64,000 nt of DNA from Schistosoma haematobium (taxonomy: Eukaryota; Platyhelminthes; Trematoda; Strigeidida; Schistosomatidae), in assembly GCF_000699445.3 (NCBI RefSeq), contig NC_067199.1, forward strand, positions 32,844,902-32,908,901. Direction: 5' to 3'. The notes below the pieces were generated by a model. It saw only the letters and a list, made by a program, of their open reading frames with translations. It ran no database searches and was not told the origin of the DNA. Below, piece after piece: positions 43,101 to 58,492 of the stretch (position 1 is its first letter; each line of letters opens with the position of its first letter). The position numbers and the translations under genes are program-made.

Positions 43101-43691
43101 AGGTTAAATTTAAATAATGTGGTATGATTCATTATCTTCTTTTCATTGGTGAGCTTTATTTCAAAAGCTTATCATTTTTATTACATTATTTTGCTGGTAC
43201 TATTGATAGCTGTTTCGTATCCTAAACCCCATTTAACCTTTCTCCAGGCTGTTTACAGCCATTTTCCAGAGGATCAGAGATGGCAGTTGTTACCTGTGCC
43301 CCTCACACTTTCTCAGTTCGAAAATTTACCACTTACAAAGTCTCAGTTTTTCAAATGTGCAATTGATTTCTTACAACAACATCACGGTGTTGTTCGAACC
43401 CAGGATGGTTGTCTGAGAATGACACTAGGGTTTTGGCGTCCTGGAGGTTTCACTTATAAATTACAGTATTTGGTTACCAGCTACAACAATCCTGACCTTG
43501 ACTCACTTACTGCATATCCAAGCGAACTGACAGACCAAGTTCCTAATTTGAATGTTGATTTGAAGTGTTTCGTTTTACAAGAAACAACGAAAGATCGTTT
43601 AAACTTTTTCTTTCGACTCCCAGCTTCTGGAATCTACTACCTCACCATATATGCTCAGGTAAGTTCTAAATAGTCGTCTATGAACTGTCCG

Positions 43692-43722
<31 letters not shown>

Positions 43723-44250
43723 CAGATAAACTAAAAATGTAACTTTGAAGCATCTTTTTACCTCCTGTATAGTCAAATTTCTATTTTGTGAACCACTGCG
43801 AAACAGTTCTTTATCCCTTTGGATAAGGGATTAATAAGTACTTTAGTATCATCTTTTTGTATAGTTGTGGTTTAAAAATAATGGATCATTTCTGAAACCA
43901 GTGTAACGTCATGCCTTTACTTAGAATCGGATTTTTTCCCACTAGGTTCGTTAGCTGTTATGCTTGATTTGACAGTTTAAACAGAGCAGATTCTCTGCCG
44001 ATGTTTTCGCATTAAAAGTTATCTGTATTAATTAACATTTTGACTCAAGAGTACCTCTATTTTTATACCATCCAGTTGATTACAAGGTGCTCTCTCGTTC
44101 ACTACGAGTACCTATACTATTTAATCTTTTTCAATACTCATATCTCTTTCGACGTTCAGGACTTTCCTAGCAGTGGCTTTATACACGTGGCCATATGATA
44201 GCGTTTCGAGAGGAAGAACCGACTTTCCCCACTCTCAGCCATACCAGGGC

Positions 44251-44300
<50 letters not shown>

Positions 44301-47300
44301 CTAGGATAATTTACTGGGATTCTACTAGTAATTAATTCAATGTCATTTTTTTCTCGAAAATTATTACTAACCGTGTTTATTATCATCTGATGGTATTTCA
44401 TAATATTGTAATCTGAAAACGAGTCTAAAATATAAATGCCACTTGTGAGTACATTTAAATGTATGTAACTTTGGTTAGTTGTGTTTCAAAATTTAAGGTT
44501 ATACTAACCACTATAATTGGCAATCTGAATGAAAATAAATTTTGTGCTAACGAATAAAAACTAATTATTACACTTTAACAGTTAATTGTATGTGCTTTTT
44601 TTCACCATCTATTCTGAAATAAGTGAAGTATAGTACAAGTTGTTTCGTCCAATGCCTATAAAGGTTAAATGGTTGTAGTAGGCAAATCTCGATTAAAAGT
44701 AGAATAAAGTTTCTGGAATTAGAGTTAGATAAAACTTAATGCTAATAACTACTCATACATGATATACACAACTCACCAAAATCAGATAACACAAATGTTT
44801 AGACTTTTAGTTCATTTTTATAGTGAAATATTTTATTAGTAGTGCCATTGCTGGGTGGCGAATAAACTTAATTACTAACCAAAGTTAAGCATAATAAACA
44901 ACGACAAATTATAGATGCATATAGTGAACCTTAGATCACATTTTCTGTTTAAGCTCTGGACGTATGTTCGACTATTTAAATTATGAAGCTGAGAGAATAA
45001 AATTGAAATATGAAACTTAGCGACTGTAAGCAAAGCGTCTAAATCATTTAACTGTGACTCTAATATGATATAACTCGTTATTTTTTTCAATGCGTTGTGT
45101 GAGCTTGTTTTCTTAGTCATTTGATTTGATGGTCAAAATCTTAATATACTGAAGACTAAGTAACCTTCAAAATCTACACTGCGTAATCGCTCATTTTAAT
45201 ATATTTCATTTATAAGAATGTTTTCTTATTAGGTTAAGAAATGCACTTTGTTGGGTAGTGATTTTGTCCTGACATCAGCTGATTTCGAAGCTTACATTTG
45301 TAAATCGGTCTCGTCAGTAGCCATCATTCGGCCACTTTGTATCATCGTATATCATATATCGGTCAGTATTAAATCAATCGACTTAATAACTTAAAAGCAC
45401 TCATATACAATTCTCCTCCGTAATATCCCTACTTGTTCAGGGATTTATCTTCTGGTGGTTTCTTGCTTATTGTTATGTTCATCTTTTCCACACTAGTCGT
45501 TCAGTTCTTTGCTATGTTATCCCAATTACCGCTACATATGGGACTTCATGCATTAGTTCATTAGATACTTTTTCCTAAAAAATTAGGTGTATTTTCTGCT
45601 ATAATTAACCAATTTATTGATATGTTCACTTCATATCTGGATATTATACATGCTTTTTGTGAATGCTTTTGTTCTAAAACAATCGACATTTGTGAAGTTT
45701 ATTTTTCCATAACTTCAAAGGAACTATCAAGTCTGGCTGTTGGTCGCGAAAGTACTTTTCGAGCCGCTTGCGAATATAAAATTATATGTAGCTCACCAGC
45801 ACGAGATGCCCAACCGTACCCAATTTGTCATGATGCTAATTGGGGACCAGCTTGGTCTCACGTACATCACTATGCTCTTGAACCAAGCCATACAGAGGGT
45901 GTAATCAGTATACCTAACGAATTAGATTCCTCAGTTAACTCCAACGGACATCATACACCACTACCAAAAACGGTTGATATACGGTTTCAAAAACACCGAC
46001 CTGAGGTTAATTTACTAGCAAAACTTCATCGAAATGGAGTGTCGGACGACTTTCTTGATCAGTATCAACGTGTCACTGAGACAGTGCGTGAAACTTTATT
46101 TCATGTCACTCTACCTGAACCTGGTAAGTTTTATTAGCTACTTATGTAATTTGTTTATTATTTGAATTATTCATAAACCTCGCTAAACTAAAACTCGATT
46201 GCTCGCTTATATTGAAAATGAAGGTTCCGTATGTTCCAAATTTCAAGATGGTCGACTCATTGCATGTTAAAAATTGTCGGATACAATCGAAAAGTATGAA
46301 CACAATTTTTGGTAAATTTTATTTCATTCTTGACCATAATATCAATCTATCTTGTTTTAAGTGAGTAGAAGAGAATTTACTGAAATTCACATTTATCGAC
46401 AATCTTATTTTGACACTATCTCGGTTGTTAATAATCATGTATATTCCATTTGGCTTCTAGCTAATTTCCACTTGAACTGCTTAGCTCTTGTGACCAAGTT
46501 TACTTTATTTCGCAACTTACATGATGTTGATGTTTTCATACAAATTTAAGACTGAAACCATATTGCTACCTATCTTGGTTAGTGCTTAATTAGTTAACTT
46601 AATACAAGTTAGTAGACATTTGTGGTTTAGACCACTTGGTAATATGATATTGTTCATATACTAATGCTGTCAGTTACAATGTAGAAGAATAAACTCCGTA
46701 CGTACCAAACAACTGTTTCAGTTTGGTTTGGGACTCTTCCTTAGAAGAAATCATGATCCCAAACAGGAACCGAAATTCCAACATTTCATGCTTCACCGAC
46801 AGCATAGTACCTTCTCATAGCAATAAGTCAAAATTCAATATAAATTATAAATTATAAATTTGTGATATGGTTTGATCCTGATCTAATTATCACCAACGAG
46901 TTAATATTTTACTGTCGACTTAGTTGACTCTATGGATTATGGCAATTTAACTTACAAACTTACAGAAATCCATTTTGAAACTAGCCATTAGTGAGCCCAC
47001 GATTGTGATGAGTAAACATTTTCTCGGTGTGCTCATTTGTTCTGAGTAGTTCCTCAGAGGTGGTCAAATCAAGACATGGCATTAATCCATAGTCATTGAC
47101 TGTTGGACTGAGTCATATAGGTAGGTGTATAATTTACTTTGTCGAAGTCTGGGGAACTATCGTAATCCGTGTTTAAAGATTTTAGTTGATATAACTCGGA
47201 ATTGGTTACAATGGAGCAGTTGCATTTATTATTCACCTTCCTTCAGATCTTAAGTTTTTAAACGGATTATAAAGCTTCGTTTTTATTAATTTACATTTCC

Positions 47301-49430
47301 TCGAAACGTATCTTAAATCCTCAGTCTTTTCTACCACACCAGTACAATCACTAAATTCACTACTCTTAGATTTCTCCTGACAGTTTCATCTCGTTGTACC
47401 AGTGGGGTTTAACAACCTGAATCGTTGTAAACAACTTAGGTGTTACGTTACATTTGACTTGCTGATTGACTGACTAACTGACTGAGCAAATGAATATGTT
47501 CACAATTACTAAATGTCACAATAATAATCATTAATTCTTAAGTTTCAAATTCACAACATTTGTCCGACTCTTAAACCGTTTTCAATGCCTTCCGATTGTA
47601 TCCGTAATGTATACAGGTCTTTTAGATATTCTTGGTATGATTTTTACTGTAGGAGCTTGTGAAATCTTATTTTTCATATTGTACTGACTTCACTGTGTTC
47701 ATAATTCCATGTCATATTTTGTCGAATGTTAACCTATCAGATAAATATCGTCCAAGTTATGTCTCTTTTTAATTGACTTGGGAAATGATCAGAAGTAAAA
47801 ATAATGAACTTACCTGAAAATGTGATTTTTTCGAAAAATATAATCATAATATTATTTGAAATAGCTCAATACAAAATTGTTTTTGGGAAAGGATTATGTT
47901 TTATAGATACAGTGTCTGTATGTGTGTGGTCTTATCACTATATGAACTTTCGTTTATTCGTCACCGGTTGACTTTGTGTTTCTCGTCACATGCATCATGT
48001 ATGGACGTTGGTAAGTATAATCACTAGAGTGAACATTCTGGATACACGTATTCATGCTCAATTCTAAATTATTATTTTAATACAGGTGAGTTTATGATGA
48101 CAAGAATCATTCTATTACTTATTCTGTATCAGGTGCCTAAGTAAATTTCCTACAACAACCAATTAGTAATTTTTCTGTGACCTATTTCCCACTGATCGTT
48201 AATTGATAAGCTTTACATTTACAACTAGAGTAACTTTTCGTTGATCTGTTTAATGATTTAATTTCTTAATTTGTTGAGTTTGTAGAGGTTAATTCCTCTG
48301 TATCTGACTCCAATAAATATTGTCCCTCTTGACTAAGTATTTTACGCAGGCCAAATATCCTAATAGTATTATGAATCTACTCGAGATTATTCAAAAACCA
48401 GAACACCAGTTGTAGGGATAGTGTATTGTTAACAATTGGTAAAATCCTCAAGCAACGCAGAAAGCAAGCACAGAGCAAAGTGAGTGAGAGAACGTAGAGA
48501 ACAAAGCGAGACGAACTAGAGAAGGCGTATAAGCCAACTCAATTTAATCAAGCGTTAATCGATATTCATAGTCAGACAAAAATAAGTTACATTAATGTGA
48601 TGAGTAAGATAAGAAATGCACACACATACGCTTACATAAAACAGTCAATGTTGATAAGCGCATAATTAATCAAGAAGAATGAATAAGTCAGCCTATCTGG
48701 AAGCTAGAATAATCTATGCGTGCTCGACTTAGGGCCATCCACTACAACTGTGCATTTACAACCCCGAAGGTTCTAAGTTCTACAGATTCATAAATAAAAG
48801 TAGATTTTACATTTTCACTGTTTCTCTTTATTATCGTCATGTTAATTATGCTCATTTCAAGTCTAGTAAAGTATATGATTAAAATATAATCTGCAAATAA
48901 AACAAAACATCTACTTATATGGTAATCTGTCATTTTCCAATAAATACCTTAAGTCTTTTCATACTTCGCCCTTCATTTTCCTCTAACCAGTCACTGAGGC
49001 CTAAAGTGGTCACGTCAATAATGATGAGTACACATTCTCAGTGTATTTAATGTGAAAACTTAGTATGTACACTTGAGTAACTCTACATCTAATCCATTTC
49101 TAATTAGATACATTAGTTGACCATGTGACTTGTAGATGTGAATGCTTAGATCAATGACTTCATTGAGTTAATTATTCTATAACTGCACATGGATAGTTGT
49201 TTGTGCTTTTTTCTATTCATAGTTTATTCGGAATTGTTTATTCTAATTGTGAATATTGTGTTATCGTGATTAGAATTTGTGATTATTCGTTTGTTATATG
49301 TCGAAAGAAACAAGCGGGACAGCAACACTCAATCGTCATTTGCATATAGCAGGACAATTGTAGAAAAAAAAGAGAGAGTACTTTTAGTTGTGTACTGATT
49401 TTTTGGACACTGAATCGGAGTGAAGGGATG

Positions 49431-49468
<38 letters not shown>

Positions 49469-51486
49469 TGTTTACGGTATATACAAATCCAACTATATTT
49501 TTCTTACTGTTTTCCTTCGAAAAACGATATTATTATATTGAAAAATACTATTCATAAGGATTTTGTCAAAAATTTGATATGTGAACCTAATCACTACCTT
49601 CTTCGACGGAGACAATGTTTATTGGGAAAAGAATAGGTTTGAATAAAGCTTTAGGTAGGCCAAACTGAGACATGGCATCAGTTCATAAAGTTATTGACTG
49701 TTCGATTGAGCCATGTTAGTGGTTGCAAGCTATCAGGTTAGCGTCTTTGTGATTATTTAAACTAGTGGTTGGAGACATTGGGTGACACGCCTCAAAAACA
49801 TCGACAGTAGCGCAGACACATTCACTTCCTATCCTCCTCGCGATCTTGATTTCCACTATTCTTCCACATATGACTTTCCACTCTGTCTTTTTAAAGCCTC
49901 TTCTCAATAATTGGTCTTTCTCATTATTATTTTTATCACATTTCGCTACATACCTTGTTAATTTAGTTCACCGTGCTAATGTGGTATGACAACTTAGGGC
50001 AATACACATCTACTTAAGGCTGCGTATTGATGACGACCGACCGACTGACTGATTAAGAGCTTATCTCAGAGGACATGATATATCAGTGTAAAGTTGGCCT
50101 CAATACTTCTAAAACTAATTTCATAAACTCATTTTTTTATTGGTTGTTTAGATCTTCCCACTGACGTTTAAGACTGCAAGTGATCAGTCTCTTATTGGCA
50201 TATTTACGTCCTGTACGAATTCCCTCGGTTTCGCCTTAAGTCATAAACATTATAAGCAGAGATGGATGGTGGCTAGCAGTGAAATCCAGGAGGCGCGTTT
50301 CGTCCTGTTTGGGACTCGTCAGCTGGATGTACGTGCATCCCAACCAATATAAAAAACGAATTAAACTTTACCTATTGCACAAACTAGCGGTTATATGGAC
50401 TCAGTAGCTAAGTGAATAATGTGATGGCGTTTGAAGCGAACGGTACTGGGTCCCGGTGTGAATACTGACTCTGGTATGTGGATACACCAAACTGATGAGT
50501 CCTGGGTAGGACAAAATGCGCGTCTTGGATGCCGCGTCTAGCCACCATCTATTTCTGCTTATGATTTGATCAATATCCAAAAACTTTCGAAGCAATGAAT
50601 CAATAATTAAGGTGTTCTACTTTTAGCCACTTAATCACAGGTTTGAATCACACTCCATCTACTTCTGTCTACGCAGCCTGATTGGTAGTATATGTCTTAG
50701 AGTATGGCTCGAATTCAATTAAGTGAATCTGTGCCTGTTAAAATTCAGTTACATTTAAATAGATAGTAAACTTGTTGATTTCTTGTTCAATCCAATCCTG
50801 AAACTACTAACAATGAAAAATCTGAAATCATACTTTCGTTAAATAAAATGTTTTCATCATAATTCTACTGATGTCTAGTGGATTGTACTTATATCTTTAA
50901 AAATGTTGAAGGTTCAGTTTAATTCTAAATATGAACAATAACGATATCATTCAATTGAATGTAGGTACATTCGATTCGATTCACGCTTCCTAATTCCAAG
51001 ATGAAATATACATCCTGGGTTTCTTCGCACATTCTTCATCAAATCACAGCTGGTTTTATTTCACTTCCAAATAAACTAAGATATTCCAAGTAGAAGTATT
51101 TTATTTTTCTCTTCCTACCAAGTTCTACATTCACTTACTCATATGTACATATTAAACTATTGAAGTTTTCATTCTCTTTACACTTTCTATCATCTATATG
51201 ACAACAACAAAGAATTAAATTTTTATGCGTCTATCTTCCCTAATCTGTATACTTTCTCTTACTAGCACTTGTTTTTTTTCTTTTCTGCTTCTGACACGAT
51301 CTATGTATATCTTCTAATTTCACTTCTAGCATTCTATCCATGACTCATCGATTAACCAGTCTACTGTAAGCAGTCAATTAACTGTTGTAAAAAATTCCGG
51401 GTGGGGTTAACCCCTATTGGTAGAATAGTTAATTTTCTTTCAACTATACTTCAGATATTGGGATTCACCACTTACTGGCTTTTACC

Positions 51487-51543
<57 letters not shown>

Positions 51544-54500
51544 GTCTGTACCAATCAATTTCATTGTTACATAATAATAACCATTTGTCCTCTTCTTTTC
51601 TTTCCCTAAAAAAAAACTCACATTTCTTTCTTCGGTTTTCAAATTCTTTCTTTTTTATTGCTTCCATCCTACTACTATGTGTACAAGGTGACTGTTGTTT
51701 GCACTCCAAGCTATGTCGAACTTTACATAATTCGATCAATAATAATAACGGTAAAAACAATCCATCTGCTGTTTTACCATCTACGACATCGATCTTATTT
51801 ATTTTTCATTTTTATCTCTCACTGTGGATTGTATAGTTTGTGTATAAAATGTGTGTAGTTCACTTGTCTCATATGTTGTATTTTTTCAGTAACTATGTGT
51901 TCGTCGCTTAGTCATATGAGGGAGTGACTAATTTCAGTTCGTCTAGTTGTGAATTTTCTCATTAATTTAATATTACATATATTTGAAATTTTTTTTCTAA
52001 AAAAAAGGTTGTGTATGAATTGAAAATGTGTACACAATTCATTCTATTATGACCTTAGGTTATTTAGATTGTGACCTTCAACAACACAAAATCAACCAAT
52101 CAATCACTGGAATAAGTTCACTGATATTGTTATTATTAAATTGTAATCAACAAGTTTCGATAATGCTTAGTGTGACCTCAATTTGATATAGAAAAAAAAA
52201 GATGGATTTTTTTTAACAGTATTTTGTTATTTAATTTCAGCTGATACACGATAGCTTTGCATTATATTATTGTTTTGTATCTAAGCTTAGAACCTTTCAG
52301 GAACACTCAATTTTCAACTATCCGTTTGTAGTTCCAAACTCCGCTTCTCTTAGTTTGGTTTAAACAGTTGTTCAGTATCACATAAATAGTGTGACATGAA
52401 GCCCCAAATTCATGGATTTGTACTTGACAAATAAGATACTTTCAGTAGATGTACGCAACTCCTTAAATCAGATATTAAATTTCGCATTCTTGTGGTATGA
52501 CATTGATGGCTGCCTGTGATATAATGAATGATTTAAAGTTTTTTTCCACTTTGCTGTATACTACGCCAGTACAATAATATGATACTAAGACTGGTCTGGG
52601 TGACCGAGTTTATAGTATCGTTAGGTTGAATACTCAAACGATATACTATGCACTTTATATCAGACACACGATACTGTATAGCATTAACTGATTCAGGGGG
52701 TAAATCTTTAGATTTTTTAGAGCGACCAAAAAAAATTGCGCTAAGTAGACAGATATTGAATATGCTTCTTTAGTTTAAGTTGCTAAATGACCACCACTGA
52801 AAACCAGGAATCAATTAAATTCTCTTTCCCCTTATTATGAAATTGTTCATCGGTGCGCATCCATAACCCCATCGGGATCGAACCCAGGAACTTCATTTCT
52901 TGCAGCGAGAGCTTCATACTCAGACCGTTATGCCGACGTCCATTGATTTTCATTACTAACTTCAGTCGATTTACAATGTTGTAAAACTATCATCCAACTC
53001 CATCGCCGAGTAACTCCCTCACTCCCGACATGGTTGAACTCTATTGGTCATGGTTACTCATTCGAATTCCTGGTATTATATCTTGAAAGTATTCACTAGA
53101 GACGGAGTTGCAGAGAATGTTTAATTTCTTAGTTTTCATCACAGATTAACCTTGAAGAGTGGAGCAGGATTACCAAATTATTAAAAATGTAACAAACCAA
53201 TAAGAAATTTTTTTGTCACTACGAAAATAAAGTGCTCTTTGTGTGTGCAATTTCCGCATGTGCAAGTGGAAACTAAATTACTACAAAGAAATATCATGTG
53301 ATAAAGACGTTTTTCTTTTGCATTTAGTCATCTTAAACAATTTATTAATTTCAAAGACTCTACCATCTAATCGATTCTGTGATACGAAATACACAATTTT
53401 TTTGTTATAGTATACTGATATATCGGTTTACTAGGAGTTTAATTAAATTACACTTTGATTATTTCTCTTCGTTTGTACTTTTATGATTACTTACTACATC
53501 CACTACATTGTAATAATTTTTATATATAATTTAGGTGAATATGGACTTGAAGTATATGCAAATGAACCATCTGAAGGTGATACGTATACACATATGTGCC
53601 AATATTTAATACATTATGAATATCCATCAAACTGGAGTAATAATTGTATACCACGATTAACAACTGCTGGTGCAGATGCCGGTCCATCCCCTGTTGCTCA
53701 TCAATTTTGGCATTCTAATGAAAGAACTAATAATAACACACGTAACGGAAATTTACCGAAATACTTATCTGCAACTTTTAATGAACCATCATTGAATAGT
53801 AGTGGTTCATTAAGAGAAATGTACAATTATGAATTAGATGCACCGCCAATCGGAAATTTGCCTAAATTATATGCACACTCACAATACGAAAATGCAAATC
53901 AGGTAATCAAAGAAATACCTATTATATATATAACCCTAAATTCTACTGAGTAACCAATACAAAGATTAGACATAGGGTACCAGGTAAAGATGATAAATCG
54001 ATTGACGGGGCAGTAGCTCTTCATCAACTGATATGATTAGGACGTATGCTCAACAACCACTTATCGTGACTGGCAACTTCGTCTAGTATAGGAGTAATAT
54101 TGTAATAAAGCTAAGGACAGCCAAACCAAAACATGACACCAACCTTTGAAGTCATTGATGTGCTAAGAAATGAATACAAAACAGCTATCTAATGTCATCT
54201 AGAGTTCAACAGTTCTCTAGAAGATATCAATCTATGATATGTAACGGACAACCCCTATTGACTCTATGTCCTTACATTACCATTTATCATAAAATTCAAA
54301 TGCCATTTGTACAAGAATGGTTATTCTGTCGATCTTTCATAAAACTACTAAGAAGTATCTCAGTTTTGGCTAGAATCTTTATTTTATGTATTTTTCGAAA
54401 AAAATCCTACTTAGCACTTGATATGAATAGCGCGTAAAAAAATGAATGGTCCATGAACATGTAAAAGTACATGGTACATGCATTTTTTTATCCGAAATTA

Positions 54501-57500
54501 TTGTTATTATTAGTAGTATCAGTATTAGTATTGGGAATAATAATTTATTTCTTAGTATTCTGAATGTAAATTGCGTTTTCTAGTTTGACTGACCTGACAT
54601 TTTATGCATCAAGTTATTTAATATTACTGTGATAATATTATTTATTGAACATTTCATATTTTTGTATGAATTAGTAAATGACAATATCTAATCTCCATAA
54701 AATCAATATATTTTATGAAGAATGTTGAACGATTTAAATGCTCTAAGGAACTTGAAGGTAATGAATTTTAAGCGGTGGTATGGTTGGCTTTCCCACTATT
54801 TAACTAATACCTTCATATCAACCTTAATGAACAATACTTTCTAGTATATCTAGTATCTCTAGGCCTTTCTGCTGACCACATCTTATCGATAAAGCTTGTG
54901 ATATGGCCACTCACCCAAGTTATTCGATGTTTCGCTACATTTTACTTGGTATTAAATTGTCCAAAGCATTTGGTTGAACGCGATCAGAACTACTAACTTT
55001 AACATTTAACCTCACTTACTTCCTACTATCTGATTATTACATTCAGATTAGTCTTATGCGAGACCAGTTTTAATCTGAATATTTCAGGCGTAGCTATGTT
55101 AATGACTGATGCGCGTTTGAAAATCCGACGGAGCGTCATTTGCCCGAATCTTCGTAAATATGCCTTGCTGGTAAGTGCTAACTAGTAAAAAAGAAGACAA
55201 ATTTACAGCTTCCTACTATTCAGTACAACGTAGTGTAATTTGGCAACATCTGCTTTAGCTATAAACCACTATGGTAATTACATTGTGATTTAAGGAACAT
55301 GTAACATATATTTTGGTGAGTCTTTAATGTGATCTATTGTGTAATGTTCCATTATCCATTGAAAACCAGGCAGTGCTGGAAAGCCGTTTAGTTCCAGTAT
55401 AGAACGCCTCAACAGAGCGCATCCATAAACCCCACTAGGGGATCGAATCCAAAAACTCTGTATCTTGTATCTTTTTATAGTTATCCATAAATAAGTAATC
55501 CACACTCTAAGTTTGATTGTTAACGATATATCTCGGTTGCCCAAATCAAAGTAGTTGGAGCGGGGTTTGATCCTGAAACGTAGTGGTCGAAAGTCAAATG
55601 CCTTAATCACTAAGCTACCGCTCCACTTGGTGATTGTCTGATTAAGATTAGATTATGTTATAAACTATAAAGTTCAACAATCTCCATAAACCTTTATACG
55701 CATTTCAACTTTAACAATATTTTACAACTTAATATTTTTCTGGTTTCCACTTCTCTTACTTCATTCCATAAATTTATATAATACTATGTAGTACAGGTTT
55801 GTTGTTGCTGTAAGACAATAGTTTTGACCTTTCCTTCTTTTTTTATTTTCTATATTTCTTACTAATCTAGTTCGATTTAATTATTGGTTTCGTGTACCAT
55901 AATGCTTTATTTATGTTCTGTTATACGGATTACCTTAACATTTTTTTCAAATGTGATTCGGTTAACTTTGTTATTTTGACTGAAACAAGAAGTTGTAATT
56001 TTTTTCTATCATTAGTTCACCTCTCCCACTGCTTACTTCATGTATTTCAATATAATAAAATGTGTTGTTTTATGTAGGATAATGAATCAGTGGCTTTTTT
56101 GACATTTGTCTATTAATAATCATAAATCCATAAAGGTTTATTCATCCCGTTTCCTAACAATATGGTTTGAAGTGTAGTATATATATATATTAATGAACAT
56201 CGAATCCTATGTGCATAGATATTAAGTTGTTTCTTAGGAAATATAAGGCAACTGAAGATTCATCAATTAATCAAAAAAAGCATAGATTTAACGTTCTTGG
56301 TTCGAGTCTAGTTGTGAACATCAACACTGAAATACTGGCACATCCGTTTGATGAGTTCTAAATAGAACGAAACATAGCTCTTGAATCCCACTGTTAACCT
56401 TGATATAAAATACACAATTAAAAATTATAACTACAGCTAATACTGAAATATCTACTCAAATTGTATATTTGTCAACACGGACTGATCGAAATTCCGTCCT
56501 GAGTGACAAATATGTGATAACAAAGCACTCATGCTACCGTCTGTAGTTAGTTTAAGTAGTTTAATGTATGTTAGGAAAGGTCATATGAAACACATTCATA
56601 GAATGTTCACTCTTCAAATTGCCTACCCACTTATCGTGAACGTCCAAATAATCATCATTATGAAAGCTTCCATGAAACATCAGTAAAGCAATATATTCTT
56701 GAGTAATTACGATTACTTACAATTTCATTTCTTTTATTATTATGAAGCATGTTTTGAGATATTCGGTCTACAAGTTAAACTGAAATATTTTTTCACTTCA
56801 TTTATATGCAAATAGTGACTGCTTTTTGAAAAATTACTTGTTTAACGGTATGTCAAGAAACTTTGTAACCTTATTAACCATCGATATTCTTTTCAGTGTG
56901 TTGTTGTATAACGATCATTTGTGTGTCTGTTACTAAATCGTTAACGGTTATTGCTCTCGCATAAATCATCAAGTATACAACTTCAGCTGAGGTTTTTGTG
57001 ACATCTATTAATAATCCGAAGATTTCATCTGTACTTCACAGATATTCCTTTATATACTACTGCTTGATTGTTGTAAAAACAACAAAACAATTGATGGTTG
57101 TAGTGAATCCCTGTCGATCGATGTGGTAAAAACTTGTACTACATGTAACCGACCACCACTTACCTCGACGCGGAATATTTGCTGATATGGTAGTAGGTAA
57201 GAAGATAGGTGTTATATCCTAGTGAAGGTTAAATTACAGGTAACTCCGGAGGACTATTAATGGACTAATATTCTATAAATATTCTTATTGTATTCAACAA
57301 TTACATTATGTATATTTATATTCCTCTTATTATAAGCTTTATTTTGACCTATAATTTATTATTGTACGATTTACGGTTCTTAAGCTATGCTCAGTCTATT
57401 AATTACTGTCCCCCTCGTTCACAGCCACTTTTTGGCTTATTTGTGTACACATGTTATTTTCTATTTTTATGGTACGTTGTGATCTGTCTGATTGATATAT

Positions 57501-58429
57501 AAACTGAGTATGTCTGAAATAAACGATTCGATCTTATTCGATTCATATTACGGAAGCTGGTATTGTGTTCTGGACTCAAGTGGAAGGGCTCGGAGGACAT
57601 AGGACCAATAAGGACGCTAAACTGCCCACACCGGTTGAACGTCATTGGTTGGCCTAGTGTGAAGATTCGTATAAGTCGTATTCGGATTGGTAGATAAATC
57701 GTGTGATAGAAAAGTCAGACATCCAAGGTCATAACAATAGGAGCTTCCAGATCAGAACACGGCATCAGTTCATGAAGTTGGCTGTTTGGTTTAACCCAGA
57801 TCATTAGATGCAGACTTCTGGGTTAGCGTCCTCGCTATTATCCTGATCAGTATTATAGGCATATTCATCTTATCTTCCCTTTGAATCTTGGGTTTTTGAA
57901 CTATCTTACCCTGTTTTGTTCTACGAATTCACTTTTTCTCAACTCTTATTCTCTATCCCTTGTTGTTACTTCTACTAGTTTGGTATTTATGTTAACTTTT
58001 TCATCTGTCTTCTCTGCGATAGTGTGATGACTTGAACTGTTGCATGTACATCCTAGCTATACATTGTTTACGGCTAAATGACTGACTTTACTATGGTTCT
58101 CATTAATGTACTAACTTAAATTTGACACTGTAAAAGAATTGTTTCATCATTTAAAAAAGATTATCATATATGTAATTTTTACTTCTTTCTGTATGCTTAA
58201 AAAACACTCCAGCCTAATTTAAATCGTATAAACAATTACTCAATGAATAATAATGATAACCTATGCAAACCACCGTATGGATATGTACCTTCGAAAAGTA
58301 ATCATCTTATGAATAATGATCCTACAGCTTCACCACCCATTGTACCGTCCTCCAATGATCGACTATCAAATTTAAACCAAAATTTCTCTAATATCAAACT
58401 TAAACAAGTATGTTATGCTTTATTTTTAT

Positions 58430-58492
<63 letters not shown>

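Noticed and set aside
51482..51858. ORFs around the (TAA)n tract, one with a poly-Leu end
   Set aside because: Produced by the triplet repeat; no splice sites or family features.
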